This document shows, one piece after another, positions 8,481 to 16,611 of a stretch of DNA of 64,000 bases. Below the pieces are notes generated by a model that saw only the letters and a list, made by a program, of their open reading frames with translations, did not search any database and was not told where the DNA came from. The number at the start of each line of letters is the position of its first letter. The stretch's first letter is position 1. This stretch comes from CALXXL01 sp034926605 (GTDB lineage Bacteria > Verrucomicrobiota > Lentisphaeria > Victivallales > Victivallaceae). The stretch is taken from assembly GCA_034926605.1 (NCBI GenBank), contig JAYFQV010000004.1:124001-188000 (forward strand), written 5' to 3'. The translations under genes and the position numbers were made by a program.

Positions 8481-9347
8481 GTGCATCAACTGTTCCTGAT
8501 AATCGGGTCGCTGGAAATTCACTGGTACGGCGTGATGGCGGCACTGGCGGCCTTCACCGCTTATCTGGTGCTCACCCTTAACCGGAAGTTCGCCGGGATT
8601 ACCAAGGACCAGGCGGCAACCATCGTATTCTACTTCATGCTGGTGGGCGGAACCGTGGGAGCGCGCATTTTCTATGTAATGCTGAACTGGCAGTATTTCG
8701 AAGACCGGCCGTGGTACGAAATGCTGGCGATAAACCACGGCGGTCTGGTGTTTTACGGTGGATTCTTCCTGGCGGCGGCGCTGATCGTGCTGTACTGCCG
8801 CAAGCGAAAACTCTCGCTGATCGCGGTGCTGGATGTGCTGGCGCCGGCAATCGCGATAGGCCACGCGGTGGCGCGCATCGGCTGTTTTCTGCAGGGATGC
8901 TGCCATGGGGCGGCCACCGACTCGTTCATCGGGGTCCGCTATCCGGTGTTCCAGCATGTGCTGGAGATAAGTTTCCATCCGTTCTCAATCCGCTGGAAGG
9001 AATACGTGGCTCAACTCCCCGCTCTTCTCGCAAGCGGCGTCAAGATATATCCGGTGCAGCTTTTTGAATCGGCGGGCAATCTCATATTGGGCCTTGCGCT
9101 GTGTTATCTGGTGCGGAAGGGCCGCCGCGGCATGGCCTTCTCCGGCTACATCCTGGGTTACGGCATTCTGCGGTTCTGTCTCGAATTCATTCGCGGCGAC
9201 GCCGAACGCGGAGTGTGGGGCTGGTTTTCCACCTCGCAGATTGTGGCGCTGGCAGTGATACCGTTCGGAGCGGCGATGTTTGCGTTCTTCGCCACGGGCA
9301 AGAACGCGTCCAAGTCGCTCGAAGAAAAAAAGTCTTCCGGGGCATGA
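8481..9347 (+). CDS. lgt: prolipoprotein diacylglyceryl transferase
   Basis: 288 residues, multi-pass inner membrane enzyme that moves diacylglycerol from phosphatidylglycerol to the lipobox Cys of prolipoproteins. Visible family features are the N-terminal LEIHWYGVMAALA with the conserved HWYG-type motif, the core stretch GGLVFYGGF, and IGHAVARIGCFLQGCCHG, which contains the conserved Arg and Gly of the Lgt signature (normally RxGNF; here RIGCF). The GTG start is preceded by AAGGAGG at 8469-8475, 5 bases or so away. The stop overlaps the ATG of the next gene (ATGA). A later segment, ILRFCLEFIRGDAERG, matches the FxxExxR region. Confidence 0.93.
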   Translation: MHQLFLIIGSLEIHWYGVMAALAAFTAYLVLTLNRKFAGITKDQAATIVFYFMLVGGTVGARIFYVMLNWQYFEDRPWYEMLAINHGGLVFYGGFFLAAALIVLYCRKRKLSLIAVLDVLAPAIAIGHAVARIGCFLQGCCHGAATDSFIGVRYPVFQHVLEISFHPFSIRWKEYVAQLPALLASGVKIYPVQLFESAGNLILGLALCYLVRKGRRGMAFSGYILGYGILRFCLEFIRGDAERGVWGWFSTSQIVALAVIPFGAAMFAFFATGKNASKSLEEKKSSGA

Positions 9348-10303
9348 CCACCAGAACAATAGAGCTGGTCATCCCTCCCGAGGCGGAAGGCGCCCGGCTC
9401 GACATCTGTCTCGCCAGGCTGATCCGCGATGCTTCCCGCAGTTATCTCCAAAAGCTGATCCGGAACGAACAGGTCACCTGCGACGGCGAAGTTATAACCG
9501 CTACCCGCTTCGAAGTCCGCCCCGGCATGCGCGTGACGGTGGAGATCGCCGCCGCGGACGCGGACGCCGCCCCCCTGCCCGACGGTAATTTCGACTACGA
9601 AATCCTCTATGAGGATTCCCATATGCTGGTCATCAACAAACCGGCCGGGCTGGTGGTGCACCCTGCGGCCGGCAACCCGGACGGCACGCTGGTGAATGCG
9701 GTGCTCGGCCGCTATCCAGAAATGCTGGACGAGTTCGAAGGCGCCGGCGGCCGACCGGGCATTGTGCACCGGCTGGACAAAGACACCTCCGGTTGTCTGG
9801 TGGTGGCCAAAACGCCGCAGGCGCAATTCGCGCTTTCCGGCAGTTTTGCCGACCGGCGGGTATCCAAAACCTATCTGGCCATCACCGTCGGGGTGCCGCG
9901 CGAGCGCTCCGGGCGCATTCAGACCCTGATCGGCCGCCACCCGGTGAACCGCCAGAAGATGGCGGTGGTGGACCGCAACGGCAAAGAGGCCGTCACGCTT
10001 TACGACGTGGAACGCACCGGCATCTACGAAGATGTTCCGGTGGCGCTGCTGAAAGTCAACATCCTTACCGGGCGAACCCATCAGATACGTGTACATCTCG
10101 CCCACTCCGGCACTCCCATACTAGGCGATCATCTTTACGGCGGCAGCCGCATCCTGCATGTGGAGCGCCAGATGCTGCACGCCTGGAAGATAAAACTGCC
10201 GCATCCGGTCACCGGCCAGATCATGGAGTTCACCGCGCCGCCCCCGGACGATTTCCGCGCCATATATGTGGCCATGAACCCCACCTGGGAGGAATTGCCG
10301 TGA
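9344..10303 (+). CDS. RluA/RluD-family 23S rRNA pseudouridine synthase
   Basis: 319 residues starting at an ATG that overlaps the lgt stop by 4 bases. An S4 RNA-binding domain occupies about residues 14-75 (RLDICLARLIRDASRSYLQK). The pseudouridine synthase core follows, with the catalytic Asp145 in HRLDKDTSG and the usual NKPAGLVVHPAAGN and GRTHQIRVHLAHSG stretches. Length and domain order fit RluD, which modifies helix 69 of 23S rRNA, but RluA and RluC relatives share these features, so I leave the symbol empty. Confidence 0.92.
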   Translation: MTTRTIELVIPPEAEGARLDICLARLIRDASRSYLQKLIRNEQVTCDGEVITATRFEVRPGMRVTVEIAAADADAAPLPDGNFDYEILYEDSHMLVINKPAGLVVHPAAGNPDGTLVNAVLGRYPEMLDEFEGAGGRPGIVHRLDKDTSGCLVVAKTPQAQFALSGSFADRRVSKTYLAITVGVPRERSGRIQTLIGRHPVNRQKMAVVDRNGKEAVTLYDVERTGIYEDVPVALLKVNILTGRTHQIRVHLAHSGTPILGDHLYGGSRILHVERQMLHAWKIKLPHPVTGQIMEFTAPPPDDFRAIYVAMNPTWEELP

Positions 10304-11193
10304 TCGAGTTCATCAAAGGCCTGACCTTCGCAGTCATTGCGCCAAGTGGCCCCGCCGACCGCGCGGCGGTGGAAGCCGGATGCGCGGCAATCGCCCGCTC
10401 CGGTGCCGAAGCGCTGGTGATGCCGAACGTGTTCAAACAGGATTCGGCGGACTATCTTTCCGCTTCGCGCCAAGCGCGGCTCGACGATTTTGCCAGAGCG
10501 TTGGAAAACTCCGCCGTGGATGTGCTGCTATGCGCGCGAGGCGGATTCGGAGCAGTGCACCTGCTGGACGGCATCGATTACGCGCTTCTGCGCGAACGCA
10601 ACCTGCCGCTTATCGGATACAGCGACATCACCGCGCTGCATCTTGCAATGCTGCGCGAACGGGCCGGCCGGCCATGGGTGGCTCCCATGGCAATCCGTTT
10701 CGAGCGCCTTGAACAGGACGAACGGGCTCAGGCGATGGTTTGCCATCTGTTCACCGGAGAAGCGTCGCTGAAAGTCCCGATAGAAATCCGACGCGGCGCC
10801 GACGGCTTTTCGGCGCTTCCGGCGGCGATAAATCTGGCGGTGGCCGCCGCGCAATGCGGCACACGGCATATGCCGGACCTTTCCGGCCGGGTGGTGATTA
10901 TCGAGGACGTGGGAGAGTCGGCCTACCGGATCGACCGCTATCTGACCCAGCTCGAACAAAGCGGCATATTCGGGGCGACGCGCGGGGTGGTTTTCGGAGC
11001 GTTCTCCAACGGTCCCGCCGATAACGAGGTAGCCGACTTGCTTGAACGCCATCTGGAATTCCTGCCGGAGTTCGTGGCAACCGGCTTCCCGTTCAGTCAC
11101 GACTGGCCGGTGCTTGGCCTCGATCTCACACGGCCGTTGCGCTTAGAGAATGGATTTGCATTGCAGGAAGAGGCCGGAACCGGGCAGCTTTAA
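10300..11193 (+). CDS. LD-carboxypeptidase (peptidase family S66)
   Basis: 297 residues starting at a GTG that overlaps the stop of the pseudouridine synthase gene and is preceded by GGGAGG. S66 enzymes trim the terminal D-Ala from murein tetrapeptides during cell wall recycling, and MccF-like members cleave acyl-AMP antibiotics. The nucleophile is Ser108 in LIGYSDITALH, with the oxyanion region CARGGFG just before it. The Glu of the triad lies in IIEDVGESAYRIDR and the His in FPFSHDWPVLGL. The sequence is more like LdcA than MccF, and the envelope context (popT, lgt) agrees. Confidence 0.9.
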   Translation: MIEFIKGLTFAVIAPSGPADRAAVEAGCAAIARSGAEALVMPNVFKQDSADYLSASRQARLDDFARALENSAVDVLLCARGGFGAVHLLDGIDYALLRERNLPLIGYSDITALHLAMLRERAGRPWVAPMAIRFERLEQDERAQAMVCHLFTGEASLKVPIEIRRGADGFSALPAAINLAVAAAQCGTRHMPDLSGRVVIIEDVGESAYRIDRYLTQLEQSGIFGATRGVVFGAFSNGPADNEVADLLERHLEFLPEFVATGFPFSHDWPVLGLDLTRPLRLENGFALQEEAGTGQL

Positions 11194-11243
11194 GCATGTC
11201 CGTATCCGGCGGATCAAGCCCTATAGGGGATACAGGGGAAAAC

Positions 11244-11651
11244 ATGGGTACTATGAAACCGCCTTCTTTAAGAGATTCGATTATCGCGGCCTTGGTGCTG
11301 ACCATGATCGGTTGTTACTTCACCGTCGATTACTGGAAAGCGCAGAAGCAGAAAGAGGATTATCGGAAGGTCGTGGAAAAGATTATGTCCCGCACCGTGC
11401 CGCCGGAAAACCGGAACCGCCCGAATGGAGGTTCGCTCGCAGTGGTAAAGGATGCCAAGGGCCGCGATGTGCCGATACTGATCAACCCGCCGCTCGGAAT
11501 TGATCCTTATTACGAAGAAGACGAACCCGAAAAACCGGCTTCGGTCTGGAAACATGTGACTTTGGCCGTGCTGCTCGTCACGCTCGCCGGCGGTGGGCTG
11601 TTTCTGCTTCTGACACGCGGCAATAGAAACGACAAACCAGGCCGCTTCTGA
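11244..11651 (+). CDS. small two-helix membrane protein, unrecognised
   Basis: 135 residues if begun at the ATG at 11244, which has AGGGGAA just upstream; an in-frame ATG at 11196 lacks a good ribosome site. One hydrophobic helix lies near the N-terminus (IIAALVLTMIGCYFTV) and a second near the C-terminus (VTLAVLLVTLAGGGLFLLL). Between them is a charged, Pro-rich segment with PLGIDPYYEEDEPEKPAS. No known domain is recognised. It sits 7 bases before a DUF3592 protein, so the two may work together in the membrane. Confidence 0.6.
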   Translation: MGTMKPPSLRDSIIAALVLTMIGCYFTVDYWKAQKQKEDYRKVVEKIMSRTVPPENRNRPNGGSLAVVKDAKGRDVPILINPPLGIDPYYEEDEPEKPASVWKHVTLAVLLVTLAGGGLFLLLTRGNRNDKPGRF

Positions 11652-11658
11652 GAATATC

Positions 11659-12624
11659 ATGGAAAGATCACCCGCCACAATCATCAGCCTGATCGTAATG
11701 ATGATAATAAGCGCCGCAATCTGCGTGGTGCTGATTCCGGAAGAAGCCGTTCCCGGCCGCCACGACTGGCGGCCGACCGGAGCGACCGTCTCCACCGCCA
11801 GCCGCTGCGCCGACTTGAGCTTTTTGGACGGCCAATACACCTGGAACGGCAAGGAATACCATTTTTCCGGGTCGGGCGCCGAACTCAGCGCTCCGCTGCT
11901 GGACGTCCTGAAGAACAGCCCGGGGGCTGAGATAAAGTGTTTCGTGGATGCCGACAACCCGCAAGAAGTCCTGATAACGAATTCCATGCCGGAGATTCCG
12001 CTGATCCAGCTGCTGCTTCCGGCGGCGCTCTTCATAATGAGCTCGGCCGCGCTGGTCGCAATGGCCGCAGGGCCGAGACCGGTGGTGACGGACAGCCGGA
12101 AAATCGCATCGCGGGCCCGGACTTTATCATGGCTGTGCGCCGGCTTATTTTTGCTGGTCGGAGCCGGAACGCTGCTGATCGGCCTGCACCAGAAGGCGCG
12201 ACACGAAGCCGCGAACAACTGGCGGGAAACCCCGTGCACCATCCTTTACAGTTCAATAAGGGAAGTACTGGTGGAATACGATACCGACGACAACAATTCC
12301 AAGCGCGCATGGATGGAATATTATATTGACGCCTGCTTCAAATACGAGGCCGACGGGCATACCGTGCTTTCGGACCAATACCAAAGAGTCGAAACCCACA
12401 GTTCTAACCGGCTTACAGCGGAAAACATAATTAAGGAACTTCCGGCAATGTCGCAAGGCGTCTGCTACGTCAATCCGGCAAATCCGGTCGAGGCGGTGCT
12501 GGCAAAGACCAAGTTCTCGATGCTCATATACATCCTGATCGGGGCCGGACTGACCGCGGCGGGGCTGCTGCTGGCGCTGGTCACGACACTGTCCCGCGGC
12601 CGCAACTTTCAAAACTGGGATTGA
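11659..12624 (+). CDS. DUF3592-type membrane protein with two tandem modules
   Basis: 321 residues. Two copies of a DUF3592-like unit can be lined up: the first runs from WRPTGATVSTAS to IKCFVDADNPQEVLI (about 35-112), the second from WRETPCTILYSS to GVCYVNPANPVEAVL (about 192-284). Each begins with W-R-x-T and ends with the typical C-[FY]-V-[DN]-x-x-NP sequence before a membrane helix. Hydrophobic segments lie near residues 8-26, 115-137, 153-175 and 290-312. The function of DUF3592 is unknown. The gene is convergent with tgt. Confidence 0.7.
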   Translation: MERSPATIISLIVMMIISAAICVVLIPEEAVPGRHDWRPTGATVSTASRCADLSFLDGQYTWNGKEYHFSGSGAELSAPLLDVLKNSPGAEIKCFVDADNPQEVLITNSMPEIPLIQLLLPAALFIMSSAALVAMAAGPRPVVTDSRKIASRARTLSWLCAGLFLLVGAGTLLIGLHQKARHEAANNWRETPCTILYSSIREVLVEYDTDDNNSKRAWMEYYIDACFKYEADGHTVLSDQYQRVETHSSNRLTAENIIKELPAMSQGVCYVNPANPVEAVLAKTKFSMLIYILIGAGLTAAGLLLALVTTLSRGRNFQNWD

Positions 12625-12658
12625 GCCGAACAACAAGCATAGGCATGGCGGGCGGCGT

Positions 12659-12705
12659 AAAAAAAGAAAATTGAATCCCGTCGCAGATGACGGACTGCTA
12701 TTCAA
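12659..12705 (-). terminator. intrinsic terminator of tgt
   Basis: On the minus strand TTGAAT pairs with ATTCAA and, inside it, CCGTC pairs with GACGG; the hairpin is followed directly by a T-rich run (12670 down to 12659). It overlaps the last codons of tgt. Confidence 0.65.
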
Positions 12706-13789
12706 ACTCGGCGCGGAGCCGGTCGAACGTGTCGTTGGCGATCGCCTCGCGGATGCGGCGGGCAAGATTGAGGAAATAGTGGACGTTGTGAATGGTCAGA
12801 AGCCGCACCCCGAGTATCTCACCCACGTTGAACAGGTGGCGGATATAGGCGCGGGTGAAATTGCGGCAGGCATAGCAGCCGCATTCCGGGTCGATAGGCG
12901 AAAAGTCCTTCTGAAAACGCCCGGCCTTGATCGGCAAGGTTTCGCCGTTGGGCATGAAGGCGCTGCCGTGACGGCCGAGCCGGGTTGGCATCACACAGTC
13001 GAACATGTCCACGCCACGCGCCACCGCCTCCACAATCTGCCGCGGAGTGCCCACGCCCATCAGATAGCGCGGCCTGTCCTGCGGCAGACACGGCGCGGCC
13101 GCGTCGATCGCGGCGATCATTTCCGGTTCCGACTCCCCCACCGAAACGCCGCCGATGGCATAGCCGTCGAAGTCCAGGGCGGTTATCTCCGTCGCCGAAC
13201 GCTTCCGGAGATCGTCGAATGTGGAACCCTGTACGATGCCGAACCGCATTTGTCCGTCGTTCAGCGGCTGTTCGCGACTCATGGCCTCCCACCGGGTGGT
13301 CAAAACCAGCGATTTCTCAGCCTGTTCGCGGGTGGCCGGATACGGCGTGCATTCGTCGAAAGCCATCACGATGTCCGAATCCAGAGTGCGCTGTATCTGC
13401 ATCGACTCGCGAGGACCCAGGAAAAATCTGGTGCCGTCGATATGCGAGGCGAACTTCACCCCGTCCGGCATTATCTTGCGCAATGTTGCCAGGCTGAACA
13501 CCTGGAACCCGCCGGAGTCGGTGAGAATCGGCCGTTCCCATCCCATGAACCTGTTCAGACCGCCGGCAAGGTTCATGATCTCCATGCCCGGCCTGAGGAA
13601 CAGGTGATAGGTGTTGCCAAGGATGATCTTCGCGCCGAGTTCCTCGAGTTCGAGCGGCGAAAGCGCCTTCACGCTGGCGCGGGTGCCCACCGGCATGAAA
13701 ATCGGGGTGGGTACGTCGCCGCGGCGCAGATGGAGCACTCCCAGCCGGGCGGAACAGGTTTCGGATTTTTTGAGCACTTCGTAAAACAT
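12698..13789 (-). CDS. tgt: queuine tRNA-ribosyltransferase
   Basis: 363 residues. Exchanges guanine 34 of GUN-anticodon tRNAs for the queuosine precursor preQ1. Visible are the substrate-pocket motif LTDSGGFQVFSL with Asp91, the central GGVSVGE loop, the nucleophile region VDMFDCVMPTRLGRHG, and the zinc site CGCYAC followed by the late TIHN His. The start at 13789 gives MFYEVLKKSETCSARLG, which lines up with known Tgt N-termini; an ATG 63 bases upstream would add an unrelated tail. The -10 box is 7 bases before this ATG, so the mRNA is probably leaderless. No queA is nearby. Confidence 0.95.
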   Translation of the reverse strand: MFYEVLKKSETCSARLGVLHLRRGDVPTPIFMPVGTRASVKALSPLELEELGAKIILGNTYHLFLRPGMEIMNLAGGLNRFMGWERPILTDSGGFQVFSLATLRKIMPDGVKFASHIDGTRFFLGPRESMQIQRTLDSDIVMAFDECTPYPATREQAEKSLVLTTRWEAMSREQPLNDGQMRFGIVQGSTFDDLRKRSATEITALDFDGYAIGGVSVGESEPEMIAAIDAAAPCLPQDRPRYLMGVGTPRQIVEAVARGVDMFDCVMPTRLGRHGSAFMPNGETLPIKAGRFQKDFSPIDPECGCYACRNFTRAYIRHLFNVGEILGVRLLTIHNVHYFLNLARRIREAIANDTFDRLRAEFE

Positions 13790-13796
13790 GTCCGTT

Positions 13797-13824
13797 AAGA
13801 TACCATTAATCTTGGAAAATGCAA
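13797..13824 (-). promoter_or_regulatory. promoter of tgt
   Basis: Reading the minus strand: TTGCAT (13824-13819), a 16-base spacer, TATCTT (13802-13797), then 7 bases to the ATG at 13789. There is no Shine-Dalgarno sequence, consistent with a leaderless transcript. It overlaps back-to-back with the purF-like promoter. Confidence 0.5.
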
Positions 13825-13835
13825 CCGCAAACGCC

Positions 13836-13863
13836 TTGAAGATGTCGGGCATAATGCTATATT
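13836..13863 (+). promoter_or_regulatory. promoter of the purF-like gene
   Basis: TTGAAG at 13836-13841, a 16-base spacer, TATATT at 13858-13863. The start is expected near 13870, about 30 bases before the ATG at 13900; an AGAGGGA ribosome site lies in between. Confidence 0.6.
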
Positions 13864-13899
13864 AACCGTTACAAACGGCAATATCAGAGGGACGGTATC

Positions 13900-15339
13900 A
13901 TGGGCGGATTTTTCGGTGTGACGGGGCACGGCGATTGCGTAAGCGATCTTTTCTACGGGACAGACTATCACTCGCATCTCGGCACCCGGCGCGGCGGCAT
14001 GGCCGTTTATGACGGCGACGGCCGCATCACCCGATCGATCCACGACATAACCAACGCGCAGTTCCGTTCGAAGTTCGACGACGACCTCGCGTCGTTCTCC
14101 GGCTGCTCCGGCATCGGCATCATCAGCGACTTCGAAGACCAGCCGCTGCTCATATCCTCGCAACTGGGCCGCTTCGCCATCGCCACCGTGGGTAAGATCA
14201 ACAACATCGAGGAACTCACCGGACGGCTGCTGCGCAACCGCTTCGCACACTTCGCCGAGACCGGCAACGACAGCGAGCCCAACCCCACCGAACTGGTGGC
14301 GGCGCTCATAAGCGAACACGGCAAGTTCGCCGACGGCATACGCCACGCCCAAAATGTGATCGACGGATCGTGCAGCATCCTGATCCTGCACGAAAACACC
14401 ATATATGCCGCCCGCGACTTGTACGGACGCACCCCGGTCATCATCGGCGAAAAACCCGGAGAAGGCTTCGCGGTTACCATGGAAACCACCGCCTTTCCGA
14501 ACCTCGGGTACAATCTGAAACACGAACTCGGCCCCGGCGAAATCGTTGAAATAACCGCCGACAAACTGGTGCAGAAGCGCGAACCGCTTTCCGAAATGCA
14601 GATATGCGCTTTTCTCTGGGTCTATTACGGCTATCCCTCAAGCTGCTATGAGGGCATCAACACCGAAACCGTGCGCTACGCCAACGGCTCGCTGATCGCC
14701 GAAGACGATGACGTGGAAGTCGATTCCATCTGCGGCATTCCCGATTCCGGCATCGCTCACGCCATCGGTTACAGCAACTACTGCAAGGTGCCATACCAGC
14801 GCAGCTTCGTCAAATACACCCCCACCTGGCCGCGCAGCTTCATGCCGCAGAACCAGTCGGTGCGTAATCTGGTGGCCAAGATGAAGCTGATTCCGGTGGA
14901 GCAGCAGATACGCGGGAAACGGCTGTTGTTCTGCGACGACTCCATCGTGCGCGGCACCCAGCTCAAGGACACCGTGGTGCGGCTCTACGATGCCGGCGCG
15001 AAAGAGGTTCACATGCGTTCCTCCTGCCCCCCGCTGGTGTTCGGCTGCAAATTCCTGAATTTCTCGCGCTCGCGGTCGGAGATGGATCTCGCCGCCAGAC
15101 GCGCCATCGAGAAGCTCGAAGGCGGCGCTCCCTCCGATGAAGCACTTGCCAAATACCTCAGTTTCGGTTCGCCGGAATACCTTGAGATGGTCGAGGAAAT
15201 CCGCCGGGATCTCAATTTGTCCTCGCTGAAATTCCAGTCGCTGGACAATTTGGTCAAGGCGATCGGACTGCCAAAAGAAAAACTCTGCACTTACTGCTGG
15301 GACGGGTACGAGCCCGAATCGGCAAAGCGAAAAAAATGA
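13900..15339 (+). CDS. amidophosphoribosyltransferase-like protein lacking the N-terminal Cys nucleophile
   Basis: 479 residues with the PurF architecture: an N-terminal Ntn glutaminase-like domain (about 1-230) and a C-terminal phosphoribosyltransferase domain. The PRPP loop is clear at about 342-358 (LLFCDDSIVRGTQLKDT), and YTPTWPRSFMPQNQ matches the PRTase flexible loop region. A true PurF begins MCGI, with Cys exposed as the glutaminase nucleophile; this protein begins MGGFFGVTGHGDC, with Gly in that place. By family knowledge, related Gly-type PurF proteins occur in Bacteroidota and Firmicutes. It may use ammonia, form a complex with another amidotransferase, or do something else with PRPP. 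It overlaps aroA by 4 bases. Confidence 0.85.
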   Translation: MGGFFGVTGHGDCVSDLFYGTDYHSHLGTRRGGMAVYDGDGRITRSIHDITNAQFRSKFDDDLASFSGCSGIGIISDFEDQPLLISSQLGRFAIATVGKINNIEELTGRLLRNRFAHFAETGNDSEPNPTELVAALISEHGKFADGIRHAQNVIDGSCSILILHENTIYAARDLYGRTPVIIGEKPGEGFAVTMETTAFPNLGYNLKHELGPGEIVEITADKLVQKREPLSEMQICAFLWVYYGYPSSCYEGINTETVRYANGSLIAEDDDVEVDSICGIPDSGIAHAIGYSNYCKVPYQRSFVKYTPTWPRSFMPQNQSVRNLVAKMKLIPVEQQIRGKRLLFCDDSIVRGTQLKDTVVRLYDAGAKEVHMRSSCPPLVFGCKFLNFSRSRSEMDLAARRAIEKLEGGAPSDEALAKYLSFGSPEYLEMVEEIRRDLNLSSLKFQSLDNLVKAIGLPKEKLCTYCWDGYEPESAKRKK

Positions 15340-16604
15340 ATCTGCATGTAAATCCTTCCAAAGTTTCGGGGCGCGTCGCGGCGCCCGGTTCGAAATCCCA
15401 CACTATCCGTGCGCTGGTGGCCGGGCTGCTGGCCGACGGAATTTCCACCGTTCGCGCCCCGCTTGAATCCGCCGACACCCTGTCTGCGCTGGCGGCGATC
15501 GAGCTGATGGGAGCGAAGGTGGAAAAAAAACGCGGGGAATGGCTGATAACCGGATGCGGCGGAAAAATCTCCGATCCCGGCAAAACCATTGACCTCGGCA
15601 ATTCCGGCACCGGACTGCGTCTGCTCAGTGCGGTGGCCGCCACAGCCGGATTCGAAGTGAGATTTGACGGCGACGCCAGTCTGCGCACCCGTCCGATGGG
15701 CCCGCTGAAAGATTCGCTAAAACAGCTCGGCGTGGCCGTCTCCGCCGACCATTGTCCGCTTAAGGTTAAAGGTCCGTTCGAGGGCGGTTGCGCCACGGTG
15801 GACGCGGTCAGTTCGCAGTTCCTTTCCGCGCTGCTGTTCGCCGCGCCGCTGGCCCAACACATCACCACGCTCGAGCTGCTCAGACTTAACGAAGTGCCAT
15901 ATGTGGGCGTCACGCTGGCCTGGCTCGACCGTTGCGGCATCGACCACGCCGAAACCAGCGATTATTCTTATTTCATAATCCCGGCCCATCAAAGCTACCG
16001 CAGTTTCGACGCCGTCATCCCGGCCGACTTCTCAACCGCCTGTTTCCCGCTGGCCGCCGCCGCCATCGCCGGCGGAGAAGTGAAGATCGCCAACCTCGAC
16101 TTTGCCGACCCCCAGGGCGACAAAGAGGTGTTCGACATGTTTTCCGCAATGGGTGCGGACGTTGCCCGCACCGCCCACGGCGCCACCATACGCCCGCACG
16201 GTCTGCGCGGCACGGATATCGATCTTAACCGTACACCGGACGCGCTTCCGGTGCTGGCGGTGGCCGCCTGCTTTGCCGACGGCGTCACCCGCATACTCAA
16301 CGTTCCGCAGGCCAGGCTCAAGGAAACCGACCGTATCGCCTGCATGACCCGCGAACTGCGCAAGATGGGCGCCGACATCGACGAACTAGACGACGGCATG
16401 GTCATCCGCGGCAACGCCGCGAAAATACACGGCGCCGAGGTGGAAAGCTACGACGACCACCGCATCGCAATGAGCCTGGCCATCGCCGGGCTGGCCGCGA
16501 ATTCCCCGACCACCGTACGCCATGCCGAATGCTGCAGCGTGACCTATCCGGGGTTTGTGGAGGATTTCCGCAGCCTCGGCGCCGATTTCCGCAGCGAAGG
16601 TTGA
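15336..16604 (+). CDS. aroA: 3-phosphoshikimate 1-carboxyvinyltransferase (EPSP synthase)
   Basis: 422 residues. Shikimate pathway step joining PEP to shikimate 3-phosphate. The PEP-binding motifs are present: PGSKSHTIRALVAG at about 18-31, LGNSGTGLRLL at about 88-98, DASLRTRPMGPL near 112-123, and RLKETDRI near 328. The Gly in GNSGT is the position whose change to Ala causes glyphosate tolerance, so this looks like a sensitive-type enzyme, though the surrounding residues differ from E. coli. The start overlaps the purF-like stop (ATGA), so the pair is translationally coupled. Confidence 0.95.
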   Translation: MNLHVNPSKVSGRVAAPGSKSHTIRALVAGLLADGISTVRAPLESADTLSALAAIELMGAKVEKKRGEWLITGCGGKISDPGKTIDLGNSGTGLRLLSAVAATAGFEVRFDGDASLRTRPMGPLKDSLKQLGVAVSADHCPLKVKGPFEGGCATVDAVSSQFLSALLFAAPLAQHITTLELLRLNEVPYVGVTLAWLDRCGIDHAETSDYSYFIIPAHQSYRSFDAVIPADFSTACFPLAAAAIAGGEVKIANLDFADPQGDKEVFDMFSAMGADVARTAHGATIRPHGLRGTDIDLNRTPDALPVLAVAACFADGVTRILNVPQARLKETDRIACMTRELRKMGADIDELDDGMVIRGNAAKIHGAEVESYDDHRIAMSLAIAGLAANSPTTVRHAECCSVTYPGFVEDFRSLGADFRSEG

Positions 16605-16611
16605 GCTTCCA

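Noticed and set aside
12671..13798. 375-codon open frame opposite tgt
   Set aside because: tgt on the minus strand has all catalytic and zinc motifs; the frame also covers its terminator.
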